Assembly (NCBI RefSeq): GCF_023347275.1
Contig: NZ_CP094468.1
Coordinates: 992,001 to 1,056,000, forward strand
Length of the DNA stretch: 64,000 nt
Source: Faecalibacterium sp. I3-3-89
GTDB taxonomy: Bacteria; Bacillota; Clostridia; Oscillospirales; Ruminococcaceae
Direction of reading: 5' to 3'
In this document: positions 1-8,810 of the stretch, piece after piece
Position numbering within the stretch: position 1 is the first letter of the stretch
Layout of the letters: each line of letters opens with the position of its first letter
The notes under the pieces: generated by a model
The model's database searches: none
The model's input: the letters and a program-made list of their open reading frames with translations, nothing else
Told to the model about the DNA's origin: nothing
Made by a program: the position numbers and the translations under genes

Positions 1-1
1 C

Positions 2-1465
2 GCCCTCGGTGCCATGGAGAACGGTCAGCGCCGCCGGGAGGACGCGAGAAGGTTTGCCGCTTTCTGCGCCGGTGCGGGCGCGGGGGGCATCTCGGCCCTC
101 GTCCGGGCCATCGACGCGGCCGCGCTGGCCGGTTCCACCGGGCAGGAGACCACCCCCGGCGGGGCAAGGCCCGGCTGCGTCACCATCATGACCATCCATC
201 GCTCCAAGGGCCTGCAGTTCCCGGTGGTCTTCGTGGCCGACACGGCCCGGCAGTTCAACGCCGCCGATACCCGCCAGCCCGTCCTGCTCCACCGGGTCTG
301 CGGGGCGGGACTCCGCCTCCGTCCCGAGGGCGGCGAGGGGTCTTATCGGACGGCGGCCTACACCGCCCTTGCCACTGTCCACGCCGCTGAGCTGCGCAGC
401 GAGCAGATGCGGCTTTTGTATGTGGCGCTCACCCGGGCGCAGGACAAGCTCATCCTCACCGTCCCGCTGGGCATCGGCCGGACGTCCAACCCCTTCGCCA
501 AAGCCGCCGCCTTCCTTGCCGCCGGGGCGGGCCAGACCCTGAACGCCCAGGCGGGCAGCTTTGCCGACTGGCTGCGGGCAGCTCTCCTCGTCCACCCGAA
601 CGGCGGGCCGCTCCGCCGCCTTGCGGGGAACCTTGAACTGCCCTTTGTGGATACCCGGAGCACCCTCACCCTCACAGTGCAGGCAGACCCCCTCCCGCCC
701 GCAGGGCCGCGCACCGGGGAGGAAACGCCGCCTCAGCCCGAGGCCGACCCCGCCCTTGTGGAAACGCTGCGGCAGGGCTTCGGCTGGCAGTATCCGGCGG
801 CGGCGCTGGCAAATATCCCCGCCAAGGTCAGCGTCACCAGCCTTGTCCACGCCGCCGAACGCACCACTCTTGAGCGCCCGGGCTTCCTCTCAAAGGACGG
901 CCTCACCGCTGCCGAGATGGGCACGGCCCTCCACGCCTTCCTCGAGCACGCCGACTTCGCCGCGCTGGCGGCGGTGCAGGGCGGGGAGGATGCCGCTGTG
1001 CTGGATGCAGTCCGCACCGAGCGGGAGCGTCAGGTGGCGGCACAGCTCACGCCCCCCGCCATCGCCGAAAAACTGGATGAAAATAAGATCCTCCGCTTTG
1101 TGCGCAGCGAGGCCTTTGACCGCATCTGCGGTGCAGAGGAGGTGCTGCGGGAGCTGGCCTTCATCACCTCGCTGCCCGCCGCAGAGGTCATGGCCGCGCA
1201 GGGACGTGCCCTGCCGGAGGGGAACAGCGCTGCCGACGCCGGGGTGCTGGTGCAGGGCATCGCGGACATCGTCCTCGTCTACCCCGACCACCTTGAGCTG
1301 CTGGACTACAAGACCGACCGCCGCAAGACACGCGCCGATTTCGTCCGCGCCTACCGCGCCCAGCTGGAGCTGTACGCCAAGGCCATCGACAAGCGCTTCG
1401 CGCCCCGGCGGGTGACGTATAAGGGAATCTACTCGCTGGAGCTGGGGGAATTGATAAAGGTATAG
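2..1465 (+). CDS. addA: AddA helicase-nuclease, C-terminal part (cut by window edge)
   Basis: C-terminal 487 or so residues of the AddA subunit of the AddAB (RecBCD-type) double-strand-break resection enzyme. The reading frame is open from base 2, so the start lies outside the window. Visible UvrD-family motifs are TIHRSKGLQFPVVFV (motif V region) and LLYVALTRAQDKLIL (motif VI). The C-terminal RecB-type nuclease domain has GIADIV...LLDYKTDRR followed by QLELYAKAI, the usual Asp and Asp-x-Lys metal/catalytic pattern. AddA loads at breaks with AddB, normally encoded next to it, presumably upstream here. A family A repeat follows the stop codon. AddA is preferred over PcrA/UvrD because a nuclease domain is fused to the helicase. 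Confidence 0.9.
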   Translation, partial: ALGAMENGQRRREDARRFAAFCAGAGAGGISALVRAIDAAALAGSTGQETTPGGARPGCVTIMTIHRSKGLQFPVVFVADTARQFNAADTRQPVLLHRVCGAGLRLRPEGGEGSYRTAAYTALATVHAAELRSEQMRLLYVALTRAQDKLILTVPLGIGRTSNPFAKAAAFLAAGAGQTLNAQAGSFADWLRAALLVHPNGGPLRRLAGNLELPFVDTRSTLTLTVQADPLPPAGPRTGEETPPQPEADPALVETLRQGFGWQYPAAALANIPAKVSVTSLVHAAERTTLERPGFLSKDGLTAAEMGTALHAFLEHADFAALAAVQGGEDAAVLDAVRTERERQVAAQLTPPAIAEKLDENKILRFVRSEAFDRICGAEEVLRELAFITSLPAAEVMAAQGRALPEGNSAADAGVLVQGIADIVLVYPDHLELLDYKTDRRKTRADFVRAYRAQLELYAKAIDKRFAPRRVTYKGIYSLELGELIKV

Positions 1466-1490
1466 AGAGAGGGCGAAGCGTTGCGGGACG

Positions 1491-1681
1491 CCAAAGCCTC
1501 TCCCTTTGGGAGAGGTGTCACCGAAGGTGACGGAGAGGGCAAGGATGCTGACGGAAAATCGCAGGCACAGCGATAGCATCGCTCTGACGAAGCGCCTGCC
1601 GATCGCTGTAAAGAGGCCCTGTCGCGCCGGGCTTGCCCTCTCAGGCGCTTCGCGCCAGCTCTCCCAAGGGGAGAGCCTTGG
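1491..1681. repeat. Family A palindromic repeat, copy A1
   Basis: About 190 bp intergenic element. The left arm is a CTCTCCC/GGGAGAG hairpin, a GTCACC-GAA-GGTGAC hairpin and GAGAGGGCAAG. The right arm is CTTGCCCTCTC, a GGCGC-TTC-GCGCC hairpin and CTCTCCC/GGGGAGAG. Between them lies a ~85 bp core containing GCGATAGCATCGCTCTGAC. The same parts recur at 16293-16480 and 24541-24731. In this copy the core is inverted relative to the arms. It begins 25 bp after the addA stop and ends before the infC promoter. Confidence 0.85.
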
Positions 1682-1724
1682 GGCGGTCTCAAACATAAAA
1701 TTTCAAAAAAGCGCATAAAAATGC

Positions 1725-1753
1725 TTGACAGCCTCTCCGGGGTGTGGTAGAAT
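1725..1753 (+). promoter_or_regulatory. Promoter of infC-rpmI-rplT
   Basis: TTGACA (1725-1730) and TAGAAT (1748-1753) with 17 bp spacing. It lies about 200 nt upstream of infC and so defines a long leader. Confidence 0.85.
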
Positions 1754-1759
1754 ACTTGA

Positions 1760-1940
1760 GTAAAGAAAGCAGCTACGGCCTGTGCCGCGCTCGCCTTGTG
1801 GAGTCTGGACTCCCGGGCTATACCCTGAACCGGTTCGTCTTAAAGAACGAATCGCGCTTTTGAGTGAATTTCGCGCGGCTGTCCCGAAACTGGGGCGGCC
1901 GCGTTTTCTATGCCAAAAACGCAACACTATGGACTATTGT
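1760..1940 (+). promoter_or_regulatory. infC-rpmI-rplT mRNA leader with terminator-like hairpin
   Basis: About 180 nt transcribed leader. Near its end CGCGGC-tgt-CCC (from 1875) can pair with GGGGCGGCCGCG (about 1891-1902), followed by TTTTCT, which looks like an intrinsic terminator. Firmicute infC-rpmI-rplT operons usually carry an L20- or IF3-responsive leader in this place. That assignment rests on position; I did not match the sequence to a known L20-leader consensus. Shorter inverted repeats upstream (GTTCGTC...GAACGA) suggest an alternative fold. Confidence 0.55.
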
Positions 1941-1954
1941 TTGGAGGTGCATTC

Positions 1955-2488
1955 ATTATCGCTACCGCTGGAAAGTCGAAGGAACTGGAGATCAACGGTC
2001 AGATCCGTGACCGTGAGGTTCGCCTGATCGGTGCTGACGGCGAGCAGAAGGGCGTGGTCAGCATTCAGGTGGCCATGCGCGCTGCTGAGGACGCCGGCCT
2101 TGATCTGGTCAAGATCGCCCCGCAGGCTGTCCCGCCTGTGTGCAAGGTGCTGGATTACGGCAAGTACCGCTTTGAACAGCAGAAGAAGGAGAAGGAAGCC
2201 AAGAAGAACCAGAAGGTGGTCGAAGTCAAAGAGACCCGCCTCTCGCTCAACATTGACACCAACGACTTCAACACCAAGCTGAACCAGACGGCCAAGTTTC
2301 TGGCCGCTGGCCACAAGGTAAAGGCTTCGATCCGTTTCCGCGGCCGTGAGATGGCGCACAGCGCTCTGGGCGCCGACGTGCTGAAGCGCTTCGCTGAGGC
2401 CCTGCCTCAGGCAAGCATGGATAAGCCGCCGGTCCTCGAGGGCCGTACGATGTCCATTCTGCTGATCCCGAAACCCAATAAGGACTAA
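1955..2488 (+). CDS. infC: Translation initiation factor IF-3 (AUU start codon)
   Basis: IF-3 binds the 30S subunit, keeps it apart from 50S and checks the start codon. The protein has the N-domain with INGQIRDREVRLIG, a lysine-rich linker (about residues 75-90) and the C-domain with IRFRGREMAH and a closing LLIPKPNKD. No ATG fits the ribosome binding site: GGAGGT (1943-1948) is followed 6 nt later by ATT (1955) and then ATC (1958). Starting at ATT gives 177 residues, the normal IF-3 length. An ATG at 1910 would add 15 residues upstream of the Shine-Dalgarno and is unlikely. The AUU start is the same device that lets E. coli IF-3 repress its own synthesis. First gene of the infC-rpmI-rplT operon. 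Confidence 0.93.
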   Translation: MIATAGKSKELEINGQIRDREVRLIGADGEQKGVVSIQVAMRAAEDAGLDLVKIAPQAVPPVCKVLDYGKYRFEQQKKEKEAKKNQKVVEVKETRLSLNIDTNDFNTKLNQTAKFLAAGHKVKASIRFRGREMAHSALGADVLKRFAEALPQASMDKPPVLEGRTMSILLIPKPNKD

Positions 2489-2506
2489 TTTTAGGAGGAT
2501 ACTAAA

Positions 2507-2710
2507 ATGGCTAAGATGAAACTGAAGACGCACTCCGGCGCTAAGAAGCGCTTTAAGCTGACCAAGAACGGCAAGATCAAGCGCGGTCATGCATTCCGCA
2601 GCCACATCCTGACCAAGAAGACCACCAAGCTGACCCGTGGCTACCGTCAGCCCAGCTACGTTGACAAGACCAACGCAGCTACCATCAAGAGCATGCTGCC
2701 CTACGCCTAA
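2507..2710 (+). CDS. rpmI: 50S ribosomal protein L35
   Basis: Small, very basic 67-residue protein starting [17 protein letters not shown], the family signature, with later GKIKRGHAF and HILTKKT. L35 binds 23S rRNA. It sits 18 bp after infC behind the Shine-Dalgarno TAGGAGGAT and 53 bp before rplT, in the conserved initiation-factor operon. Full length. Confidence 0.97.
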   Translation: MAKMKLKTHSGAKKRFKLTKNGKIKRGHAFRSHILTKKTTKLTRGYRQPSYVDKTNAATIKSMLPYA

Positions 2711-2763
2711 GAGCGAGCCGCAAGCAAACACATTCTACTGAGATACTAAAGGAGATATAAAAA

Positions 2764-3114
2764 ATGGCACGTATTAAGGGCGCAACCATGACTCACAAAC
2801 GTCGCAAGAAGATGCTGAAGCTGGCCAAGGGCTTCTACGGCTGCAAGAGCAAGCACTTTAAGATGGCTAAGCAGCAGGTCATGAAGAGCGGCAACTACGC
2901 TCTGGCTGGCCGCCGCATGAAGAAGCGTCAGTTCCGCAACCTGTGGATATGCCGCATCAACAACGCTGTCCGTCCTCTGGGCATGAACTACTCCAGCTTC
3001 ATGGCTGGCCTGAAGAAGGCTGGCATCGAGCTGAACCGCAAGATGCTCAGCGAGATGGCCATCAACGATCCCAAGAGCTTCGCAGCTCTGGTCGAGACCG
3101 TGAAGAACGCCTAA
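2764..3114 (+). CDS. rplT: 50S ribosomal protein L20
   Basis: 116 residues, typical length. Starts MARIKGA and contains [14 protein letters not shown], then [14 protein letters not shown] and a C-terminal [14 protein letters not shown]20 is an early 23S rRNA binder needed for 50S assembly and in Firmicutes can repress its own operon through the leader. Last gene of the operon; a strong intrinsic terminator follows 15 bp later. Shine-Dalgarno AAAGGAGAT at 2750-2758. Confidence 0.97.
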   Translation: MARIKGATMTHKRRKKMLKLAKGFYGCKSKHFKMAKQQVMKSGNYALAGRRMKKRQFRNLWICRINNAVRPLGMNYSSFMAGLKKAGIELNRKMLSEMAINDPKSFAALVETVKNA

Positions 3115-3128
3115 TAGACCTTAAAAAA

Positions 3129-3165
3129 GACGCCCGCGCGTACTGATACGCGGGCGTCCTTTTTG
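3129..3165 (+). terminator. Terminator after rplT
   Basis: GACGCCCGCG (3129-3138) pairs with CGCGGGCGTC (3149-3158), followed by CTTTTT. An A-run precedes it, so it may work in both directions. Confidence 0.9.
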
Positions 3166-3193
3166 TATGTTTTGGCAGTAGGAGGAAAGACGG

Positions 3194-3973
3194 ATGGAGA
3201 AGATCACCAGCCGGGAAAACGCAAAAGTCAAATACGCCTGCCGTCTGGCGTCCAGCGGGGCGTTCCGCCGCGCCGAGGGCCGCTTTCTGGCCGAGGGGCG
3301 GAAGCTCTGCCCCGAGCTTTGCCGGGGCGCAGAGCTGGAGACCCTCTTCTGCACCGAGGCGGCGCTGGAAAAATGCCCGGAGCTTTCCGGCCTGCCGGGG
3401 GAGCACTATCTGGTGGAGGACCATGTGGCCGACAAGCTGGCCGACGTGGGCACCCATCAGGGGGTGTTCGGTGTTTTCCGCACGCCGGTGCATACCTTGG
3501 AAGAGGTGAAGAAGGGCGGACGCTACCTCGCCCTCGAGCGGGTGCAGGACCCCGGCAATGTGGGCACCCTGCTGCGCTCGGCAGCGGCCTTCGGCTTCGA
3601 CGGCGTGCTGCTCAGCGACGGCTGTGCCAGCGTTTTCGCCCCCAAGACTCTCCGGGCCTCCATGGGGGCAGCGGTGCGCATCCCGGTCATCGAGGCCGGA
3701 AAGATGCCCGAGACCATCGCCCGGCTGCGGGCACTGGGCATCACCTGTCTCGCCGCTGCCCTCTACCAGTCCCAGCCCCTGAGCGCGGCGGCGTCCAGCT
3801 GCCCGGACGGCGTCTGCGTCGTCATCGGTAGCGAGGGACAGGGCCTGACGGATGAGACCATCGCCGCCTGCACCGGCACGGTGCGCATCCCCATGACCGA
3901 CCGGGTCGAGAGCCTGAACGCAGGCATTGCGGGCAGCATCCTGCTGTGGCACTTCCGGGAGGAGAGCCTGTGA
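3194..3973 (+). CDS. TrmH/SpoU family RNA 2'-O-methyltransferase
   Basis: 259 residues with an N-terminal substrate-binding region (ITSRENAKVKYACRLAS, EGRKLCPEL) and a C-terminal SPOUT knot domain. The three SpoU motifs are present: motif 1 around ALERVQDPGNVGTLLRSAA, motif 2 VVIGSEGQGLTDE and motif 3 VRIPMTDRVESLNAGIAGSIL. It methylates a ribose in rRNA or tRNA using S-adenosylmethionine; the exact site cannot be told from sequence (RlmB- or TsnR-like). Shine-Dalgarno GGAGGAAAG lies 4-12 bp before the ATG. Its stop overlaps the likely GTG start of dprA (GTGA), so the two are probably translationally coupled. Confidence 0.88.
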   Translation: MEKITSRENAKVKYACRLASSGAFRRAEGRFLAEGRKLCPELCRGAELETLFCTEAALEKCPELSGLPGEHYLVEDHVADKLADVGTHQGVFGVFRTPVHTLEEVKKGGRYLALERVQDPGNVGTLLRSAAAFGFDGVLLSDGCASVFAPKTLRASMGAAVRIPVIEAGKMPETIARLRALGITCLAAALYQSQPLSAAASSCPDGVCVVIGSEGQGLTDETIAACTGTVRIPMTDRVESLNAGIAGSILLWHFREESL

Positions 3974-5115
3974 ACCGGGCCGGGGAGGGGCAGCTGAGCC
4001 TTTTCCCGCCCGAGCCTGTCCCCGACCCGCTCCTGTGCTGGCTCTGGCTGGCGGGGACGCTGGGGGCGGGCAGCCTGCGGGCCGGAGCCGTGCTGGATGC
4101 TTTCGGTGGAGCGCAGGAGGCATGGGAGGCCCGGGACACCGATGCCTTCGCCGCCGCTGTCGGCCCTGCCGCCGCCCAGCGGGCTTGTCTGCCCGACAAC
4201 ACGCCGGTGCACTACAGCGCTTTTGCGCGGCGGTGTGCGGCCCGCCGCATCCGCATCCTGACCTATGACGACCCCGACTACCCGCTGGCCTTCTCCCGCA
4301 TCCCGGATATGCCGCTGGTGCTCTACTGCACCGGCGACCCCCGCTGGCTCAACGAGCCTGCCGCCGTGGGGATGGTGGGGACGAGAAGACCCACCGAATA
4401 CGGCCTGCGGGCCGCTGCTGACATCGGGAAGGGCCTCGCCCGGGCGGGGGCCATCATCGTGAGCGGTCTGGCCGACGGGCTGGACAGTGCCGGACACCGG
4501 GCGGCGGTGGGGGAGAACTGCCCCACCATCGCGGTGATGGGCGTCCCCATCGACCGCACCTATCCCGCCGCCAACCGGGAGCTGCGCCGGGCCATCGAGC
4601 AGAAGGGCTGCGTCATCAGCGAGTACCCGCCCGAGAACGACGCTGTGGGGACGGTGGGCTTTTTGCAGCGCAACCGCCTCATCGCGGCCCTCTCGGGGGC
4701 GCTGGTGGTGCTGGAAGCCAAGGAAAAGAGCGGCACCATGTCCACCGTGGCCCACGCGGAGCGGTACGGCAAGCCGGTGTTCGCGCTGCCGGGAAGCATC
4801 TTTTCGCCTTCCTCGGCGGGGACGAACGCTCTTCTGCGGGATGGCCGCGCAAAAGCGGTCTGTACAGCAGAGGATTTATTTGGTACACTGGGGCTGAGCG
4901 CTGCAAGGCCGGCCCCGCCGCCCAAGGCTGCGCCCCAGCCTCTGAGCGAGAACGAGCGGCTCGTGCTCTCCTGCATGAGCGGCAGAACGCAGGGCATCGA
5001 GGAGCTGGGCGTCAGGAGCGGCCTGCCCACGGCGGCACTGCTGGGCGTCCTGATGCGGCTCGAGCTTTCCGGCAGGGTGACCTGCCTGCCGGGCAAACGG
5101 TATATTCTGCGCTGA
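3970..5115 (+). CDS. dprA: DNA-processing protein DprA
   Basis: DprA (Smf) binds incoming single-stranded DNA during transformation and loads RecA. The central Rossmann-like domain shows VGTRRPTEYG, VSGLADGLD, ISEYPP, RNRLIAALSGALVVLEA and SGTMSTVAHAERYGKPVFALPG. The C-terminal ~55 residues form the winged-helix domain (SENERLVLSCM...). I choose GTG at 3970 (381 aa) because GGAGGAG (3958-3964) sits 5 nt upstream and GTG overlaps the previous stop. An ATG at 3946 would add eight residues without a ribosome binding site. A dprA-topA-trmFO order is common in Firmicutes. Confidence 0.9.
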   Translation: MNRAGEGQLSLFPPEPVPDPLLCWLWLAGTLGAGSLRAGAVLDAFGGAQEAWEARDTDAFAAAVGPAAAQRACLPDNTPVHYSAFARRCAARRIRILTYDDPDYPLAFSRIPDMPLVLYCTGDPRWLNEPAAVGMVGTRRPTEYGLRAAADIGKGLARAGAIIVSGLADGLDSAGHRAAVGENCPTIAVMGVPIDRTYPAANRELRRAIEQKGCVISEYPPENDAVGTVGFLQRNRLIAALSGALVVLEAKEKSGTMSTVAHAERYGKPVFALPGSIFSPSSAGTNALLRDGRAKAVCTAEDLFGTLGLSAARPAPPPKAAPQPLSENERLVLSCMSGRTQGIEELGVRSGLPTAALLGVLMRLELSGRVTCLPGKRYILR

Positions 5116-5222
5116 GGACGCGCAATTTAAAGAGAGCAAACCTCTCAGTCCGCCAAGGCCGGGCTTCGCCTCTGCCCGCGCGGCAGCGGCTGATGAGGAT
5201 CTATATATAGGAGTAAAGTGTA
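5116..5222. other. dprA-topA spacer with family B fragment
   Basis: AACCTCTCAGTC at 5139-5150 is identical to the outer end of family B repeats. The rest (GC-rich, imperfect hairpins around GCCCGCGCGGC) no longer resembles them. GGAG at 5210-5213 is the topA ribosome binding site. Confidence 0.5.
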
Positions 5223-7310
5223 ATGGCAAAACTCGTGATCGTGGAGTCGCCTGCCAAGGCGAAGACCATCGGCAAATATCTGGGCAACGACTATGAGGTT
5301 ACGGCCAGCATGGGCCATATCCGCGACTTGCCCGCCTCCCAGCTGGGCATCGATGTCGAGCATGACTATACGCCGCAGTACATCAGCATCAAGGGCAAGG
5401 AAAAGCTCATCAAGGAGCTGAAGAGCAAGGCCAAACACGCCGACGGCGTGATCCTTGCGACCGACCCGGACCGCGAAGGCGAAGCCATCAGCTGGCATCT
5501 GGCCAACATCCTCGGCCTTGACCCCCACGCCCCCAACCGCGTGACCTTCGATGAGATCACCAAGAAGGGCGTCAAGGAGGGCATGGCCCACCCCCGCGCC
5601 ATCGACGAAGACCTCTTCAACGCCCAGCAGGCCCGCCGTGTGCTGGACCGTCTCGTGGGCTACAAGCTCAGCCCCTTCCTCTGGCGGAAGGTGCGCCGGG
5701 GCCTGTCGGCGGGCCGTGTCCAGAGCGTAGCCGTCCGCCTTATCGACGACCGCGAGAAGGAGATCGAGGCCTTCAAGCCCGAGGAATACTGGAACGTGGA
5801 CGCCACGCTGGGCGTGGGCCACAAGAGTTTCACCGCCCGGCTGGCCTCTGACGCCAAGGGCAAAAAGCTCCTGCCCCGCACCGAGGCTGAGGCCCGCGCC
5901 ATCGAGCAGGGCCTCGAGGGGGCCGAGTACACCGTGACCGAGCTGAAGAAGGGCAAGCGCGCAAAGCAGCCCACTCCGGCCTTCATTACCAGTACGCTGC
6001 AGCAGGAGGCCTCCCGCCGTCTGGGCTTTACGGCCACCCGCACCATGCGGGCCGCCCAGACCCTCTACGAAGGTGTGGACATCGCGGGCCACGGCACCAT
6101 GGGCCTCATCACCTATATGCGTACCGACAGCCTCCGCATCTCGGATGAGGCCGTCGCCGCCGCTAAGGAGTATATCGCCGGGGCCTACGGCGAGAGCTAC
6201 ATCTGCCCCTACAAGCGCACTTGGAAGACCAAGAGCGCCACGGCAGCGCAGGACGCCCATGAGGCCATCCGCCCCTCTGTGCCGGGCCTGACCCCCGATG
6301 AAGTGGACAAGAGCATCAGCGGCGACACCGCCAAGCTCTACCGGATGATCTGGAGCCGCTTCATGGCCAGCCAGATGGCCGACTGCCAGCAGGACACCGT
6401 CTCCGTCACCGTCACCGCCGGGGGCTACCGCTTCAAGGCCAGCGGCTACACCGTCACCTTCGACGGCTTTACCGTTCTCTACGAGGAGGCCACCGACGAG
6501 AAGGAGAAGAAGGAGACCAGCCTGCCCCCTCTCGAGGAGGGTCAGGTGCTCAAGCTGCGGGAGCTGAAGAGCGAGCAGAAGTTCACCCAGCCCCCCGCCC
6601 GCTATACCGAAGCCACCCTCATCAAGGCGCTGGAAGAGAACGGCATCGGCCGCCCCTCTACCTACGCCCCCATCATCACCACCATCATCGACCGCGGCTA
6701 TGTGGAGCGGGAGCAGAAGAAGCTCAAGCCCACCCTGCTGGGCCGTGCCGTGGACGGCCTGATGCTGGAGCAGTTCCCCCACATCGTGGACGTGGACTTC
6801 TCCGCGGAGATGGAAAAGAACCTTGATAAGGTGGAGAGCGGCAAGGCCGACTGGCACAAGACGGTGGACGACTTCTACAAGGGCTTCGCCGCCAGCCTCG
6901 AGCAGGCCGAGAAGAACATGGAAGGCAAGAAGGTCAAGGTGCCCGATGAACCGTCCAGCGAGGTCTGCGACCTCTGCGGACGCCCCATGGTCATCAAGGT
7001 GGGCAAGTTCGGCAAGTTCCTTGCCTGCAGCGGCTTCCCCGAGTGCCGGGGCACCAAGCGTCTCGTGAAGGATACCGGCGGCATCTGCCCCAAGTGCGGC
7101 AAGGGCCGTATGCTGGAGCGCAAGAGCGCCAAGGGCCGCATCTACTACGGCTGCGAGCGCTACCCCGACTGCGACTTCATGACCTGGGATATGCCGGTAC
7201 CCACCAAGTGTGAGAAGTGCGGCTCCACTCTCTTCCGCAAAGGCTCCAAGCTCTACTGCGCAAAGGAGGGCTGCGGCTTCGAGATGCCGGTGCCGAAAAA
7301 AGGCGATTAA
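5223..7310 (+). CDS. topA: DNA topoisomerase I (type IA)
   Basis: Relaxes negative supercoils by single-strand passage. 695 residues: an N-terminal Toprim domain (MAKLVIVESPAKAKTI, ATDPDREGEAI), the type IA core with the catalytic tyrosine in GLITYMRTDSLRIS (about Tyr298) and RYTEATLIKALEENGIGRPSTYA. The C-terminus carries three four-cysteine zinc ribbons (CDLC...CSGFPEC, CPKC...CERYPDC, CEKC...CAKEGC). Length and architecture are normal for Firmicutes. Neighbours are dprA and trmFO, a frequent arrangement. No separate promoter was evident in the 107 bp upstream spacer. Confidence 0.97.
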   Translation: MAKLVIVESPAKAKTIGKYLGNDYEVTASMGHIRDLPASQLGIDVEHDYTPQYISIKGKEKLIKELKSKAKHADGVILATDPDREGEAISWHLANILGLDPHAPNRVTFDEITKKGVKEGMAHPRAIDEDLFNAQQARRVLDRLVGYKLSPFLWRKVRRGLSAGRVQSVAVRLIDDREKEIEAFKPEEYWNVDATLGVGHKSFTARLASDAKGKKLLPRTEAEARAIEQGLEGAEYTVTELKKGKRAKQPTPAFITSTLQQEASRRLGFTATRTMRAAQTLYEGVDIAGHGTMGLITYMRTDSLRISDEAVAAAKEYIAGAYGESYICPYKRTWKTKSATAAQDAHEAIRPSVPGLTPDEVDKSISGDTAKLYRMIWSRFMASQMADCQQDTVSVTVTAGGYRFKASGYTVTFDGFTVLYEEATDEKEKKETSLPPLEEGQVLKLRELKSEQKFTQPPARYTEATLIKALEENGIGRPSTYAPIITTIIDRGYVEREQKKLKPTLLGRAVDGLMLEQFPHIVDVDFSAEMEKNLDKVESGKADWHKTVDDFYKGFAASLEQAEKNMEGKKVKVPDEPSSEVCDLCGRPMVIKVGKFGKFLACSGFPECRGTKRLVKDTGGICPKCGKGRMLERKSAKGRIYYGCERYPDCDFMTWDMPVPTKCEKCGSTLFRKGSKLYCAKEGCGFEMPVPKKGD

Positions 7311-7315
7311 GATTG

Positions 7316-7362
7316 AACCTCTCAGTCTGCTTCGCAGACAGCTCCCCTATCGAGGGGAGCCT
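7316..7362. repeat. Family B half repeat (B4)
   Basis: One arm only: AACCTCTCA, a perfect GTCTGC-TTC-GCAGAC hairpin, then CTCCCCTATCGAGGGGAG. It lies 6 bp after the topA stop. The inner hairpin differs in sequence from other B copies but still pairs. The following 60 bp, to trmFO, show nothing further. Confidence 0.75.
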
Positions 7363-7426
7363 TTGGCAGTGCGGGAAAGTCTTCGCTGACTGCCTTGAGC
7401 TTGAAGTGAGATAAAAGGGATATTAA

Positions 7427-8803
7427 ATGAGCAACTATAAAGTTACCGTATTAGGCGCCGGTCTGGCGGGCTGCGAAGCGGCCCTCTGGCTGGCGGGCCG
7501 GGGCGTGCAGGTGGAGCTTTACGAGCAGAAGCCCACACACTTCTCCCCGGCCCACAAGAGCGAGGGTTTCGCGGAGCTGATCTGCTCCAACAGCCTCAAG
7601 GCCGAGCGGCTGGACTCCGCCTCCGGCCTGCTGAAGGAGGAGATGCGCCGGATGGGCAGCCAGCTCCTGAATGCCGCCGAGACGGCCCGCGTGGCCGCAG
7701 GCGGTGCGCTGGCGGTAGACCGCGACACCTTCAGCGCCGAAGTCACCCGGATGGTGGAGGAATGCCCGGGCATCACCGTCCACCGCGAGCGGGTGGAGCA
7801 CATTGATGAGAGCGCCCCCGTCCTCGTGGCCACCGGCCCGCTGACCGACGGCGCGCTGGCGGACGAGATCGGACGCCTCACCGGAGATGAGCGCCTCCAC
7901 TTCTATGACGCTGTGGCTCCCATCGTGACGGCGGAGAGCCTCGACTACGAGAAGGTCTTTGCCGCCTCCCGGTACGACCGGGGCGAGGCCGACTACCTCA
8001 ACTGCCCCTTCAATAAGGCCGAGTACGAGGCCTTCCACGCCGCGCTGGCCTCTGCCGAGCGCGCTCCCCTCCACGATTTTGATGCAGGGGCAGAGCAGGG
8101 CGCACAGCCCGACCCCGACGCCCACGGCAAGAAGGCCGACACCGTCACGGTCTATGAGGGCTGTATGCCCATCGAGATCATGGCGGCGCGGGGCGCGGAC
8201 ACCATGCGGTTCGGCCCGCTGCGCCCGGTGGGCCTCATCGACCCCCGCACGGGCCACCGCCCGTGGGCCAACGTCCAGCTCCGGGCTGAAAATAAGGAGC
8301 GGACGCTGTATAATATCGTGGGTTTCCAGACCAACCTGAAATGGGGAGAGCAGAAGCGGGTGTTCAGCATGATCCCCGGCCTCGAGAACGCCGAGTTCGT
8401 CCGGTACGGCGTTATGCACCGCAACACCTTCCTCGACGCGCCCCGGGTGCTGAGCACCGGCCTGTACCTCAAGGAGCACCCCAATGTCTTCTTCGCGGGC
8501 CAGATCACCGGCTTTGAGGGCTATATGGAGAGCGCGGCCTGCGGCCTGCTGGCGGCCCGCAGCCTCTACGCCCGTCTGGAGGGGAAAGAGCTGCCCGCGC
8601 CGCCCATCGATACCATGTGCGGCGCGCTCATCCAGTACCTCACCACCGAGAACAAGCATTTCCAGCCGATGGGCGCGAACATGGGCATCCTGCCCCCGCT
8701 GCCCGCCGAGACCCGCCCGCGGGACAAGCGCCTGCGTTACATGGCCGTGGCCGAACGCGCCGTGGCCAGCTTCCAGCAGTGGCTGGAGGAAACTTCTCTG
8801 TAA
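7427..8803 (+). CDS. trmFO: Methylenetetrahydrofolate-tRNA-(uracil-5)-methyltransferase TrmFO
   Basis: Makes m5U54 in the T-loop of tRNA using methylenetetrahydrofolate and FAD. The FAD-binding motif is VTVLGAGLAGCEAALWLA, followed by the family signatures SEGFAELICSNSLKAERLDSASGLLKEEM and YEGCMPIEIMAARG, and a C-terminal FAGQITGFEGYMESAACGLLAA. At 458 residues it is about 20 longer than usual. The extra stretch (about residues 217-243, rich in Ala, Asp, Gly and Gln) lies just before YEGCMPIE. GidA is excluded by the short length and the family motifs. Weak ribosome binding site (AAGGGAT). Confidence 0.95.
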   Translation: MSNYKVTVLGAGLAGCEAALWLAGRGVQVELYEQKPTHFSPAHKSEGFAELICSNSLKAERLDSASGLLKEEMRRMGSQLLNAAETARVAAGGALAVDRDTFSAEVTRMVEECPGITVHRERVEHIDESAPVLVATGPLTDGALADEIGRLTGDERLHFYDAVAPIVTAESLDYEKVFAASRYDRGEADYLNCPFNKAEYEAFHAALASAERAPLHDFDAGAEQGAQPDPDAHGKKADTVTVYEGCMPIEIMAARGADTMRFGPLRPVGLIDPRTGHRPWANVQLRAENKERTLYNIVGFQTNLKWGEQKRVFSMIPGLENAEFVRYGVMHRNTFLDAPRVLSTGLYLKEHPNVFFAGQITGFEGYMESAACGLLAARSLYARLEGKELPAPPIDTMCGALIQYLTTENKHFQPMGANMGILPPLPAETRPRDKRLRYMAVAERAVASFQQWLEETSL

Positions 8804-8810
8804 AATGGAC

